Counted from the first letter of the stretch, positions 1 to 8,137 are shown. The stretch: 19,278 nucleotides of DNA from an uncultured Flavobacteriales bacterium (GCA_913009535.1 CAJVXR010000023.1:1-19278); one strand, 5' to 3'. A program made the numbers and translations. The notes: a model not told the origin generated them from the letters alone.

Positions 1-670
1 TATATTGTCTTTTAATATCGTTAAGATTTCCATCTAAAACTTTATTAGACTTGTGGATCAGAGCAATATGGTCACATAATTCTTCTACAGACTCCATTCT
101 GTGGGTAGAAAAAATAACAGTTGACCCTTCGTCTCTTAATTGAAGAATTTCATCTTTAATTATATTAGCATTGATTGGATCAAACCCCGAAAATGGTTCA
201 TCGAAAATTAATAAACTAGGTTTGTGAAGCACGGTAACAATAAATTGTACTTTTTGGGCCATTCCTTTGGATAGTTCAATGATTTTTTTGTCCCACCATT
301 CTCCTATTTCAAATTTATCAAACCAATATTTAAGTTGTTTTTTAGCATCTACCCTACTCATGCCTTTTAATTGAGCTAAGTAAAGAGCCTGTTCACCTAC
401 TTTCATAGACTTATACAAACCTCTTTCTTCAGGCAAATAACCTATATTTTTAGTGTGTTTAGGGCTAAGAAGCTCCCCATTAAACATCACTTTTCCAGTA
501 TCTGGAATAGAAATTTGATTAATTATTCTAATGAGTGTTGTTTTACCGGCTCCATTTGGACCAAGAAGACCAAAAATACTTCCCTTAGGGATATCTACAG
601 ACACATTGTTTAATGCCTTATAATCACCAAAGTGTTTAGATACAGAATCAATACTTAAAAAATTGTTCAT
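1..670 (-). CDS. ABC transporter ATP-binding protein, 3' end cut by the window edge
   Basis: This is the nucleotide-binding subunit of an ABC transporter or exporter, expected on the inner face of the cytoplasmic membrane with a permease partner. About 223 residues are visible; the C-terminus lies beyond base 1. All the ATPase motifs are present in order: Walker A GPNGAGKT (about residues 37-44), a Q-loop region (INQIS), the signature LSKGMAQ, Walker B LLIFDEP and the switch histidine in STHR. The start is the ATG at 668-670, giving MNNFLSIDSVSK, a normal N-terminus for this family. The architecture resembles NatA-like or DUF4162-type ATPases of Bacteroidota, whose permease gene usually follows; here it would lie outside the window to the left. 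It sits 84 bases downstream of dnaJ on the same strand, an arrangement I recall from other Flavobacteriia. The substrate cannot be read from the ATPase. Confidence 0.93.
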   Translation of the reverse strand, partial: MNNFLSIDSVSKHFGDYKALNNVSVDIPKGSIFGLLGPNGAGKTTLIRIINQISIPDTGKVMFNGELLSPKHTKNIGYLPEERGLYKSMKVGEQALYLAQLKGMSRVDAKKQLKYWFDKFEIGEWWDKKIIELSKGMAQKVQFIVTVLHKPSLLIFDEPFSGFDPINANIIKDEILQLRDEGSTVIFSTHRMESVEELCDHIALIHKSNKVLDGNLNDIKRQY

Positions 671-680
671 AGAAATTATA

Positions 681-715
681 TAATTTTAGGAAGTAAATAT
701 AATATTCTAAAATTA
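681..715. repeat. AT-rich inverted repeat between dnaJ and the ABC ATPase gene
   Basis: TAATTTTAG at 681-689 is matched by its exact reverse complement CTAAAATTA at 707-715, separated by 17 bases. It lies just upstream of the ABC ATPase start and 40 bases beyond the dnaJ stop. It could be a weak hairpin or an operator, but all pairs except one are A-T and no T-run follows, so it is not a convincing terminator. In DNA this AT-rich it may be chance. Confidence 0.25.
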
Positions 716-754
716 GCTAATCTCTTATTTTTAGATAAAAAACTCTGTAAAATA

Positions 755-1858
755 TTAAGCAAACATATCTTTTACCCTATCGAAAAAGGATTTATCACTC
801 TTTTCTGGTTTTGGAATAAAATGCTCATCATCCTTCATGGATTCAAAAAAGCTCTTTTGATTTTTGTTGAGTGTTTTAGGCGTCCATACGTTAACATGAA
901 CTAACAAATCTCCCGATCCATATCCGTTTATACTTGGAATGCCTTTGTTTCTTAATCTTAAAATTTTACCTGACTGTAAGCCTGGTTCGATTTTAATTCT
1001 AACCTTACCGCTTACCGTATCTATTTCTTTAGAGCCACCTAAAACTGCATCAGGTATGCTTACGTATAAATCATAATGAAGGTTATCTCCTTCTCGCTGC
1101 AGTTTTTCATGCTTAAGTTCTTCAATAACTACTAACAAATCTCCACAAATACCATTTCCTGGAGCATCATTTCCTTTAGAAGATACTTTTAATTGCATGC
1201 CATCAACAACTCCAGCTGGGATAGGAATTTGAACAGTTTCTTCCTTAACCATAAGCCCTTGACTATCGGATCCTTTTGGCCTGTTACTTAATGTTTCTCC
1301 AGCACCTGCGCAACTATTACAGGGAGCGGATGTTTGCATTCTACCTAAGATAGTATTTGCTATTCTAGTTACTTGTCCTGAACCATTACAGGTTGAACAG
1401 GTATTAAAAGTACTTCCAGGTGCCTTAACTTTTCTTTTTACCTTAATTTTCTTCTCTACTCCATTAGCAATTTCTTCCAGAGTAAGACTAACCCTAACTC
1501 TTAGATTACTTCCTTTGACTACTCTTTGTCTAGATCCACCTCCGAAACCTCCGAAACCTCCACCAAAAACATCACCAAACTGGCTAAAGATGTCATCCAT
1601 ATTCATACCACCTCCACCAAATCCTGATCCACCATTTTGAAATGCTTGATGGCCGTACTGGTCGTACTTAGCTTTTTTATCTGAACTACTAAGTATCTCA
1701 TAAGCTTCAGCAGCTTTTTTAAATTTTTCTTCAGCAGCACTATTATCAGGATTTTTATCAGGATGGTATTTAATTGCCATCTTCCTGTATGCCTTTTTAA
1801 TTTCAGATGCACTAGCGCTCTTACTAATGCCTAACGTTTCGTAGTAATCTTCTTTCAT
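755..1858 (-). CDS. dnaJ: Chaperone DnaJ (Hsp40), flavobacterial form with two zinc motifs
   Basis: This is the cytoplasmic co-chaperone that delivers unfolded proteins to DnaK and stimulates its ATPase. Its 367 residues show a J-domain (about 1-69) with the essential HPD at 32-34, a Gly/Phe-rich linker (about 77-108) containing the [10 protein letters not shown] patch, a Cys-rich zinc domain and two C-terminal substrate-binding domains (GDLLV repeats, [10 protein letters not shown]). The Cys-rich region holds only two CxxCxGxG motifs, CSTCNGSG (from C154) and CNSCAGAG (from C180). The classical E. coli protein has four. The frame is intact throughout, so this is a compact domain rather than a broken one, and I recall the same layout in Flavobacterium DnaJ. 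The ATG at 1856-1858 follows the grpE stop after a single base, so the two genes are almost certainly cotranscribed and probably translationally coupled. Confidence 0.97.
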   Translation of the reverse strand: MKEDYYETLGISKSASASEIKKAYRKMAIKYHPDKNPDNSAAEEKFKKAAEAYEILSSSDKKAKYDQYGHQAFQNGGSGFGGGGMNMDDIFSQFGDVFGGGFGGFGGGSRQRVVKGSNLRVRVSLTLEEIANGVEKKIKVKRKVKAPGSTFNTCSTCNGSGQVTRIANTILGRMQTSAPCNSCAGAGETLSNRPKGSDSQGLMVKEETVQIPIPAGVVDGMQLKVSSKGNDAPGNGICGDLLVVIEELKHEKLQREGDNLHYDLYVSIPDAVLGGSKEIDTVSGKVRIKIEPGLQSGKILRLRNKGIPSINGYGSGDLLVHVNVWTPKTLNKNQKSFFESMKDDEHFIPKPEKSDKSFFDRVKDMFA

Positions 1859-1859
1859 A

Positions 1860-2381
1860 TTATTTACCTATTACAACTTTTGGATATCTAATTACTTTTT
1901 CACCTAGTTTGTAGCCCTTTTCGATTACATCAATAATTTTCCCTTTCATATCATCAGTTGGAGACGGGATTTGAGTAACTGCTTCATGATCATCAGCATT
2001 AAAGAGCTCTCCAGCTTTAACTTCAACGACCTTTAAGCCTTTTGATTTTAAGGTATCAAATAGTTTATTTTGAATTAATGCAACTCCTTTATAAAGTTCA
2101 TCTTCTTTATTCTTTATTATTTCTTGGTTTGCTCTATCGAAATCATCTAAAACAGGAAGCAAAGAAGTCATCAACTCCTGACTTGCAGTAGAGAATAATT
2201 CAATTCTTTCTTTGGTAGTTCTTTTTTTATAATTTTCAAATTCTGCAAACAGCCTTAAGAACTTATCTTTTTCTTTCTGTAAATCTTCTGCCTCATTATT
2301 TTCTATATCAATGTCTAAGATTTTTTCCTCAGATTTTGACTCTGTATTTTCTTTTTTTATCTTACTTTTTTTCTTGCTCAT
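1860..2381 (-). CDS. grpE: Nucleotide exchange factor GrpE
   Basis: This is the cytoplasmic cofactor that releases ADP from DnaK, completing the DnaK-DnaJ-GrpE cycle. Of 173 residues, the first 35 or so are Lys- and Glu-rich and disordered-looking. A long helical part follows (about 35-100) with the family motifs [14 protein letters not shown] (46-59) and [11 protein letters not shown] (74-84). The C-terminal beta domain contains FNADDHEAV (127-135, usually FDPNxHEAV) and the end motif [17 protein letters not shown]. Length and motif order are normal. It is the first gene of a grpE-dnaJ unit and has a well-placed promoter about 35-65 bases upstream of its ATG. dnaK is not in the window, which is usual for Bacteroidota. 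Confidence 0.97.
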   Translation of the reverse strand: MSKKKSKIKKENTESKSEEKILDIDIENNEAEDLQKEKDKFLRLFAEFENYKKRTTKERIELFSTASQELMTSLLPVLDDFDRANQEIIKNKEDELYKGVALIQNKLFDTLKSKGLKVVEVKAGELFNADDHEAVTQIPSPTDDMKGKIIDVIEKGYKLGEKVIRYPKVVIGK

Positions 2382-2415
2382 TTCAATAAATTAATATTTG
2401 ATATTTATCATATAA

Positions 2416-2454
2416 CAAAAGTACTGCCATAAATTAAATAATGTCAAAATGTCA
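2416..2454 (-). promoter_or_regulatory. Bacteroidota-type promoter of grpE-dnaJ with TGTCA direct repeat
   Basis: Read on the minus strand, TACTTTTG (2416-2423) matches the Bacteroidota -7 consensus TAnnTTTG exactly, and TTG (2445-2447) lies 21 bases upstream, within the usual -33 spacing. Predicted transcription starts near 2409, leaving a leader of about 28 bases before the grpE ATG. The -33 element is embedded in TGACATTTTGACA, a direct repeat of TGACA (plus strand TGTCA at 2442-2446 and 2450-2454), placed where a repressor or activator could act. The upstream-most bases lie at the very end of the neighbouring gene's intergenic space. Heat-shock control is an inference from gene function, not shown by the sequence. 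Confidence 0.6.
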
Positions 2455-2458
2455 TCAA

Positions 2459-3364
2459 TTATTTTAATAAATCTGCAATGGCCTGGTCGAAGTTGTCAAA
2501 CTTAAATTTGAATTTAGATTTAGTTAGTTTTTCGCAGGACACATTTTGACTTTCGAAAATAATTGTATGCATCTCTCCTAATAATAAACGCATCATCCAC
2601 TTTTTAAGATTCGGTAATAATAAAGGTCTATTTAAAAATTTAGCAATCTTTTTAGTAAATGTTTTATTTGTAACAGGATTTGGAGAAACACCATTAAAAA
2701 CCCCACTTAAATCATACTTTAGTATATGATAAAATATATTTGAAATATCTTGAAAATGGATCCAAGATTGCCATTGATTTCCGTTACCAAAAAAAGAACC
2801 AAAGCCATACTGAATCGGTAATATAGATTTTGACAATATTCCTCCATCTCTTGAAAGTACTAAGCCAATTCTAACTATTGCCACATCAATTTCTAAATCT
2901 TTGAAAGAATTAACAGCAGATTCCCACTGGCAAACGACCTTACCTAAAAAAGAATCACTAATTAAACTCTCATTTTCTTTATAAACATTATCCACTGAGC
3001 TAGGATAAATCCCTATAGCACTAGCAGATATTATTTTTTTGATGTTTATTTTGTTATTAGAAATTGAATGCTTTAATAAATTCAAAGATTTAATTCTACT
3101 ATTTAGTATATCTAATTTATTAGAGTCTGACCACCTTTTAGCTATGTTCGATCCAGCTAAATTTATAATAGTATCTACATTTTTAAAACATTCTAAATCA
3201 ATAATATTCTTTTCTGGATTCCAATAATATCCATTAATTTTTGAGTTAGATTTTATTTGTGACTTTCTAGTTGTTAAATAATTAACTGCATATCCATTAA
3301 GTAATAAATCATTGGTTAATTTCCTGCCTATCAAACCAGTAGCACCTGTAATTAATATATTCAT
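2459..3364 (-). CDS. TIGR01777 family (YfcH-like) NAD(P)-binding epimerase-type protein
   Basis: This is an extended short-chain dehydrogenase/reductase-like protein of the YfcH/SDR39U1 group; the substrate of the family is not established. The N-terminal Rossmann fold shows GATGLIG (7-13) for dinucleotide binding, followed by the family landmarks INLAG (67-71), SASAIGIY (114-120) and WIHFQD (201-206). The C-terminal part, from SPNPVTNKTF (about 228) to LLGEM, is the DUF1731 domain, with the expected ending KFDNFDQAIADLL. At 301 residues it has the family's usual length. It is sometimes labelled a cell-division inhibitor (SulA-like), which the sequence gives no reason to believe. It stands alone on the minus strand: the grpE promoter begins just beyond its stop, and ilvE diverges 101 bases upstream. 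Confidence 0.9.
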   Translation of the reverse strand: MNILITGATGLIGRKLTNDLLLNGYAVNYLTTRKSQIKSNSKINGYYWNPEKNIIDLECFKNVDTIINLAGSNIAKRWSDSNKLDILNSRIKSLNLLKHSISNNKINIKKIISASAIGIYPSSVDNVYKENESLISDSFLGKVVCQWESAVNSFKDLEIDVAIVRIGLVLSRDGGILSKSILPIQYGFGSFFGNGNQWQSWIHFQDISNIFYHILKYDLSGVFNGVSPNPVTNKTFTKKIAKFLNRPLLLPNLKKWMMRLLLGEMHTIIFESQNVSCEKLTKSKFKFKFDNFDQAIADLLK

Positions 3365-3438
3365 TTATTGGTATGTTTAAAATCTAAAATTAATAATTTC
3401 AATATAATAAATGTATTTTTTATAATGTTAATATTACG

Positions 3439-3446
3439 TAGATTTG
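3439..3446 (+). promoter_or_regulatory. Putative -7 box of the ilvE promoter
   Basis: TAGATTTG is an exact TAnnTTTG match 20 bases before the ilvE ATG, giving a short leader of roughly 13 bases. No clear TTG is found at -33, where the sequence is a T-rich run (3415-3421). It lies in the 101-base divergent region shared with the YfcH-like gene, for which I found no matching box on the other strand. Confidence 0.4.
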
Positions 3447-3465
3447 CACTTTAAATGATACAATC

Positions 3466-4527
3466 ATGAGTGGGGTTATAAAAATAAATAAAATAAACAA
3501 AACTAGAATAGATAATGTCGATTTTAGTACACTAACATTTGGTTCTGTTTTTACAGACCATATGCTTGAATGTGATTTTATAAACGGAGAATGGCAAAAG
3601 CCAGTTATTCGTCCTTATGGCCCATTAGCAATAGATCCATCTGCAAGTGTCTTTCATTATGGTCAAGCAATTTTTGAAGGTATGAAAGCCTACAAAGATA
3701 ATGATGGGAAGGTATGGCTATTTAGACCTGAAGACAATTGGGATAGGTTTAATAAATCTTCCGTAAGATTGGCTATTCCTGAAATACCAAAAGAATATTT
3801 TATTAATGGTATAAAGGAAATATTAAAATTAGATATTGATTGGATAAAAAAGGAAGAGGGCTCTGCGTTATACATAAGACCATTTGTAATTGGAAATCAA
3901 CACGCTATACAAGCTGCTCCATCTAATACATATAAGTTTATGATTATCTGCTCTCCTTCAGCACCTTATTATCCTGGTGGAGTCAAAGTAATTGTAGCTG
4001 ATAAGTTTAGTAGAGCTGCAAGCGGGGGTGTAGGTTATGCAAAAGCAGCTGGAAATTATGCTGGACAATTTTACCCAACCAATTTAGCTAACGAAAAAGG
4101 ATTTCAACAAATTATTTGGACTGATGCAAGTGAACATAAATATCTAGAGGAAGCAGGAACAATGAACTTGTTTTTTAGAATTAATGATACCCTAGTTACA
4201 ACTCCAACAAGTGATACAATTCTAGATGGTATTACAAGAAAGAGTATTATTCAACTATGTAAAGATTCTAATATTGACATTCAAATTAGAAAGATTAGTG
4301 TTGATGAGCTAAAAGATGCAGCAAAAAACAACTCATTAAAAGAAATATTTGGTACAGGCACAGCTGCAGTAGTTAGTAAAGTGATTGGGTTTGATCACCT
4401 TGGTGAGTATTTTGATTTACCTGACATTGAAAATAAGTATGCTGATCAATTAAAAGAAAAGTTAATTTCTATACAGACAAATAAAGTAGTTGATTTACAC
4501 AAATGGACTGTTTGTATTGATGATTAG
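3466..4527 (+). CDS. ilvE: Branched-chain amino acid aminotransferase (class IV PLP)
   Basis: It interconverts Leu, Ile and Val with their 2-oxo acids using glutamate/2-oxoglutarate, in the cytoplasm with pyridoxal phosphate. The 353 residues match the BCAT type found in eukaryotes and many bacteria (about 350-360) rather than the shorter E. coli form. Visible landmarks are FHYGQAIFEGMKAY (63-76), LYIRPF (135-140), the PLP lysine K193 in GYAKAAGNYAG, and EEAGTMN (228-234), followed by TPTSDTILDGITR and FGTGTAA near the cofactor phosphate site. The ATG at 3466 begins a normal N-terminus. No ilvC, ilvD or leu genes are nearby, so it may serve degradation as well as synthesis. Its TAG stop overlaps the stop of the convergent pyrophosphohydrolase gene. 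Confidence 0.96.
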   Translation: MSGVIKINKINKTRIDNVDFSTLTFGSVFTDHMLECDFINGEWQKPVIRPYGPLAIDPSASVFHYGQAIFEGMKAYKDNDGKVWLFRPEDNWDRFNKSSVRLAIPEIPKEYFINGIKEILKLDIDWIKKEEGSALYIRPFVIGNQHAIQAAPSNTYKFMIICSPSAPYYPGGVKVIVADKFSRAASGGVGYAKAAGNYAGQFYPTNLANEKGFQQIIWTDASEHKYLEEAGTMNLFFRINDTLVTTPTSDTILDGITRKSIIQLCKDSNIDIQIRKISVDELKDAAKNNSLKEIFGTGTAAVVSKVIGFDHLGEYFDLPDIENKYADQLKEKLISIQTNKVVDLHKWTVCIDD

Positions 4528-4910
4528 GACTTTAATATTTTTAATATATTAGGTTTAAAGTAATTTGGTCCCTTTAATACTTTACCGTCTTCCCTGAATA
4601 TAGGTTGACCGTCTAATCCTAACTTACTCATATTGCTTCTTTGTATTTCATTAAATACATCATCAATTTTATCTTGTAAACCATGTTCTATAATAGTTCC
4701 ACATAAAATATATAGCATATCTCCCAAAGCATCAGCTACCTCTACTAGATCTCCATTATCAGCAGCTTCTAGATATTCGGAATTTTCTTCCGCCATTAAA
4801 TCAAATCTTAATTTATGTTTTTCTTTTCCTAAATCTGCAACTGGAGAATTATTATATCCGATTTTAAAGGATTCGTGAAATTTCTTTACAGAAGATGTTT
4901 TATTTTGCAT
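4524..4910 (-). CDS. MazG/PRA-PH-like nucleoside triphosphate pyrophosphohydrolase
   Basis: This is a small all-alpha NTP pyrophosphatase of the MazG/HisE/dimeric dUTPase superfamily, probably a cytoplasmic house-cleaning enzyme that hydrolyses (d)NTPs to monophosphates. Of 128 residues, the metal-binding signature is clear: EENSE (41-45), then EVADALGD (57-64), matching the ExxE...ExxD pattern. The C-terminal part EIQRSNMSKL (88-97) and the stretch to KGPNYFKP are typical of the stand-alone bacterial form. It is not the phosphoribosyl-ATP enzyme of histidine synthesis on this evidence, since no his gene is near. The TAA stop overlaps the ilvE TAG tail to tail within four bases (4524-4527), leaving no room for a terminator between them. 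Confidence 0.87.
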   Translation of the reverse strand: MQNKTSSVKKFHESFKIGYNNSPVADLGKEKHKLRFDLMAEENSEYLEAADNGDLVEVADALGDMLYILCGTIIEHGLQDKIDDVFNEIQRSNMSKLGLDGQPIFREDGKVLKGPNYFKPNILKILKS

Positions 4911-4941
4911 TTTTTATGGAATTTGTTAGTTAATTATTTTA

Positions 4942-4949
4942 TAGTTTTG
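4942..4949 (+). promoter_or_regulatory. Putative -7 box upstream of the 61-residue membrane protein gene
   Basis: TAGTTTTG matches TAnnTTTG and is followed by an A/T-rich 18 bases before the ATG at 4968. A TTG at 4923-4925 is 16 bases upstream, slightly closer than usual for the -33 element. It suggests the small gene has its own promoter in the 57-base divergent gap. Confidence 0.35.
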
Positions 4950-4967
4950 TTTTTTTAAATCTACTAT

Positions 4968-5153
4968 ATGTTTAGCGAAGGACAAATAACTTTTGGAATC
5001 ATTTTCTTTATTGTTTTTTCAATTCTTGTAGCATTTGCCTACAAAAAAGATTCTAAATTACACAGTAAATACTACAAAGGAAGCTATAGAGTACTAATTG
5101 CCTTTATAAGTTTTATAGGGCTTATAGCACTAATAAAATTCGCTTTTATGTAA
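4968..5153 (+). CDS. Small two-helix membrane protein, 61 residues
   Basis: I do not know a function. The protein has two hydrophobic segments (about 7-25 and 42-60) joined by a strongly basic loop (residues 26-41, KKDSKLHSKYYKGSYR). By the positive-inside rule the loop should be cytoplasmic and both ends outside. The N-terminus MFSEGQ and the KYYKG loop resemble a small conserved protein I recall from other Flavobacteriaceae, which favours a real gene. It fills the gap between two minus-strand genes, has its own TAnnTTTG box, and its TAA stop is separated from the convergent M49 peptidase stop by three bases. Confidence comes from composition, context and promoter rather than a known family. 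Confidence 0.72.
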   Translation: MFSEGQITFGIIFFIVFSILVAFAYKKDSKLHSKYYKGSYRVLIAFISFIGLIALIKFAFM

Positions 5154-5156
5154 TTA

Positions 5157-7178
5157 TTATTTTTCAGATTCTAAGAATCCAAAATTTTCTGAATAATAAA
5201 GCATTTGATCCTCAAAACTTGAGTGATGCTTAACTTTAATATTAATAATTTCATTTTCACTATTAAATTCTGGAACAAGAATTGGGTTTACAAAACCAGA
5301 ATATGGCGCACCAGTAAACTGCATGTTTCTTTCTATTACCTCTGAATGAATTGCTTGATCTACCTTAACTCCATAATCTTCAACTAAAGCTTCCGCAGCA
5401 GCAAAATCTCCTTCCGATTTTATTCTCTGAGTCTCTCTTAATAACTCTCCAAATATTTCTCTTAACTTTTCATAATCATTAATTTCAAAATAAGTTTTAC
5501 CATCTCTGCTTAATTTTGAAATCACATTATCTTTTAAGCCTCTTTCATAAGCCCATGCACTTACCCATTGACGATTTCTCATATGAGATTCCTCTACATC
5601 ATCCCCTAAGTTTAATCTAATTAACTGTGTCATTAGTCCATTTCTAATATATCCATCAAATGCAGCAGTTCCCAATTCCTTCCAATCATCTACTAGCCCT
5701 AATTCTTGTAATTTTGGGCTATATAGATAATATAAACCAACTAGATCTGCTCTACCCTCTTCCATTGTAGAAGCATATGTCTTTAGAGTTTCTTTAGTTT
5801 CACCAACTCCAGGGTTTAATTGCCCAGAAGCATGACCAATAACTTCATGTAAAGCAGTATGTAACTTATCAGCCTGCTTACCATGTTTTAACTCTAATTC
5901 ATATTCTAAATCATCATTTACAAACTCTTTCAATCTTCCTGAACTACCAGAATTATTGTATGCGTTAATTATATTTCCCAATGAAACAGATTTACTACCA
6001 ACAGAAGCTCTTATCCAATTTGCATTAGGAAGATTCACCCCTATTGGAGTACTAGGTGAGGCATCCCCTGCTTCTCCTGCAACATTTACAGTTTTATATG
6101 AAACTCCAACTACATTCTTTTTTTTATGTATCTCCATTAAAGGAGAGTTGTCTTCAAACCATTGAGCATTTTCTGAAAGTACAGCCATCTTAGCAGACAT
6201 ATCAAAATCTTTAATTTGAACTATACTTTCATAAGACCCTCTGTAACCTAATGGATCATTATATACTTCGATAAAACTATTTATATAATCGATATTTCCT
6301 TCTGTTGCAGAAGTCCAAGCAACATTATAATCATCCCAAGTTTGTAAGTCTCCAGTCTTATAGTAGCTAGATAATAAAGTCAGTGCATCTGCTTGTGGTT
6401 TGTTTTCAGCAACTCCATGAGCTAACTCTAGCCATTTTATAATTTCGTCAATTGCATTACCATATAAACCGCCAGATTTGTAAACTTTTTCAACTAAGAC
6501 TCCATCTTCTTTGACAAGCCTAGAATTCAATCCATGAGATAATGGCTTTAATGGATTCGGAGATTTAACCTGTGAATAAAAATCATACACGTCATTAGAA
6601 GTTACATCTGGACCATAAAAATTAACAGCTGAGAGCAATACATTATCTACCCCTTTAGATATATCAACTTTTTTTGAATCAGAATCATTAAAAATAACAT
6701 CAATAGCTTCATCACTTAAAATAGTATTTGTATCACTCAACAAGTTTGATAAAAAATCAAAATTAAATTCTGGTTTAATCTTAGCATTGGAGTAATGATG
6801 ATGAATTCCATTACTAAACCACAATCTCTTTAAATAAACTTCAAAGGATAACCATTCAGAAGAACTTTTATCTCCTGCATAGTTACGGAATACATTTTCT
6901 AGAGCAATTCTTATATCTAAATTATGTCTATAATTCTGGTCCCACATTATGTCTCTTCCAGATAAACCTGCTTGAGTTAGATAGTAAACTAGTTTTTGTT
7001 CCTTTAGAGTTAAATTCTCCCATCCTGGTATATCATACCTTAATACCTTTATATCAGAAAATTCATCTAGTGAATATTCGAAATTATCTTCAAAAGTGAT
7101 TAAATCACTATCACTATTATTGCAGTTAAAAAGAATAAAACATAAAAAAAGATTACATAGAACTAATTTGATTTTCAT
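5157..7178 (-). CDS. Dipeptidyl peptidase III family (M49) zinc peptidase, lipoprotein
   Basis: It should release dipeptides from the N-termini of short peptides. The M49 hallmark HEVIGH (444-449; usual form HELLGH) gives two zinc ligands and the catalytic Glu445, and EEGRAD (473-478) supplies the third ligand, Glu474. The hexapeptide HExxxH, with one residue more than the common HExxH, is diagnostic of M49. At 673 residues it has the length of bacterial DPP III such as that of Bacteroides. The N-terminus (KIKLVLCNLFLCFILFNC) is a lipoprotein signal with the lipobox Cys at 19 followed by an Asn/Ser/Asp-rich tether, so the enzyme should be membrane-anchored, probably in the periplasm or outer membrane. 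Together with the M14 peptidase and amidohydrolase downstream it suggests stepwise degradation of imported or external peptides. Confidence 0.92.
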   Translation of the reverse strand: MKIKLVLCNLFLCFILFNCNNSDSDLITFEDNFEYSLDEFSDIKVLRYDIPGWENLTLKEQKLVYYLTQAGLSGRDIMWDQNYRHNLDIRIALENVFRNYAGDKSSSEWLSFEVYLKRLWFSNGIHHHYSNAKIKPEFNFDFLSNLLSDTNTILSDEAIDVIFNDSDSKKVDISKGVDNVLLSAVNFYGPDVTSNDVYDFYSQVKSPNPLKPLSHGLNSRLVKEDGVLVEKVYKSGGLYGNAIDEIIKWLELAHGVAENKPQADALTLLSSYYKTGDLQTWDDYNVAWTSATEGNIDYINSFIEVYNDPLGYRGSYESIVQIKDFDMSAKMAVLSENAQWFEDNSPLMEIHKKKNVVGVSYKTVNVAGEAGDASPSTPIGVNLPNANWIRASVGSKSVSLGNIINAYNNSGSSGRLKEFVNDDLEYELELKHGKQADKLHTALHEVIGHASGQLNPGVGETKETLKTYASTMEEGRADLVGLYYLYSPKLQELGLVDDWKELGTAAFDGYIRNGLMTQLIRLNLGDDVEESHMRNRQWVSAWAYERGLKDNVISKLSRDGKTYFEINDYEKLREIFGELLRETQRIKSEGDFAAAEALVEDYGVKVDQAIHSEVIERNMQFTGAPYSGFVNPILVPEFNSENEIINIKVKHHSSFEDQMLYYSENFGFLESEK

Positions 7179-7268
7179 TTGAGTAGATTTTAAATTGATG
7201 GCCTAAATTATGATTTTTTATTAATACAAAATAATTAATCTTAAAGAAATCTAATGACTTGAATTGTA

Positions 7269-7276
7269 TATATTTG
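7269..7276 (+). promoter_or_regulatory. Possible -7 box upstream of the 47-residue microprotein gene
   Basis: TATATTTG matches TAnnTTTG, 57 bases before the ATG at 7333. No TTG is found at the right distance upstream. It is in the 154-base divergent gap (7179-7332) between the M49 peptidase and the microprotein. I saw nothing else structured there apart from an A-rich run near 7303-7315. Confidence 0.25.
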
Positions 7277-7332
7277 AGATAAGAATTAATTTATACATTA
7301 ACAAAAACAAAAACTCACAGCAACCACTTTAA

Positions 7333-7476
7333 ATGAAACAGTTTAACAAAATATGGTTTATATGGTTATTGTTGGTTTGTTTATGGAACTACGGTTGGCC
7401 TGAGGTTAAACCAATCTATGATGTTATTGTAGCTGTATTATTATCAATTTTAATTTACAGGCTAAATAAAAAATAA
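7333..7476 (+). CDS. Membrane microprotein, 47 residues
   Basis: An open frame of 47 codons begins MKQFNKIWFIWLLLVCLWN and ends LIYRLNKK. It has a basic N-terminus, a Trp-rich hydrophobic segment (7-18), a short polar turn (NYGWPEVKP, 19-27), a second hydrophobic segment (28-42) and a basic tail, so it should form a helical hairpin with both ends in the cytoplasm. Function unknown. Support: codon content is clearly protein-like, the frame exactly fills the gap, and its TAA ends at 7476 with the convergent DUF1684 stop starting at 7477. The WNYGWPE/PIYDVIVAV pattern resembles small flavobacterial membrane proteins I have seen, but I cannot confirm this without a search. Confidence 0.62.
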   Translation: MKQFNKIWFIWLLLVCLWNYGWPEVKPIYDVIVAVLLSILIYRLNKK

Positions 7477-8085
7477 TTATTTTTTGTTATAATCTTTCAC
7501 TCCAGCATTAATCTCTAATGCAATAAAGTTCTCGCTTGGGACTATGGGGCAAGAAAACTTATAATTATACACACAATAAGGGTTATATGCTTTGTTAAAA
7601 TCAATAGAAATTATTGAATCTTTACTAACTTTTAAATCCATATACCGACCTCCTGAATAAGTAGTAATTCCATTAGTATTATCATAAAAAGGAAGAAAAA
7701 CATCATCTATATTAGTCTGATCATTAATTAATTCCTGGTCTTTATAAACATTAAGTTCAAAGTAAGTGTTATCAAGATTAAATTTAATTTTACCAAATTT
7801 ATTGTAGGTATGCATTCTATCTGTATTGGTTTTCATATCAAATATGCTATCTTTTTGAAAGGGTATTAAAATTCCCTTAACAACATAACTAGAGTCAAAA
7901 TCGAAAAATTCCAATGAGATAAAATTTTGTCTATCCTCTTTTGATAGAGGTGATTTAGTAACATCTTTGAAAGAGGAATTTAATGCTTTTTGAAATTCAG
8001 TCAAATTAGGTATATATCTTTTTTGATCTTTGCATGTATGCAAAACAGTAATAATAATAATTACTAATACAACTAGATTTTTCAT
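7477..8085 (-). CDS. DUF1684 domain protein, probable lipoprotein
   Basis: The 202-residue protein carries the DUF1684 signature near the C-terminus: GGRY (145-148) and NPYCVYNYKFSCPIVP (168-183), followed by ENFIALEINAGVKDY. The biochemical role of the family is unknown; the conserved Cys pair (171, 179) may form a disulfide or bind a ligand. The N-terminus is hydrophobic (residues 4-15) and ends in LHTC (Cys18) followed by Lys-Asp, a loose lipobox, so export as a lipoprotein is likely but not certain. It is divergent from the M14 peptidase with 52 bases between the starts, and convergent with the microprotein. Confidence 0.85.
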   Translation of the reverse strand: MKNLVVLVIIIITVLHTCKDQKRYIPNLTEFQKALNSSFKDVTKSPLSKEDRQNFISLEFFDFDSSYVVKGILIPFQKDSIFDMKTNTDRMHTYNKFGKIKFNLDNTYFELNVYKDQELINDQTNIDDVFLPFYDNTNGITTYSGGRYMDLKVSKDSIISIDFNKAYNPYCVYNYKFSCPIVPSENFIALEINAGVKDYNKK

Positions 8086-8137
8086 GCCAACAATTTATAA
8101 ATAATTATATTTATATGCATTACTTAATACAATTTAT

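Noticed and set aside
1298..1399. Deletion or sequencing error in dnaJ
   Set aside because: The frame is open through the region, flanking domains align normally, and the same two-motif layout is familiar from other flavobacterial DnaJ proteins.
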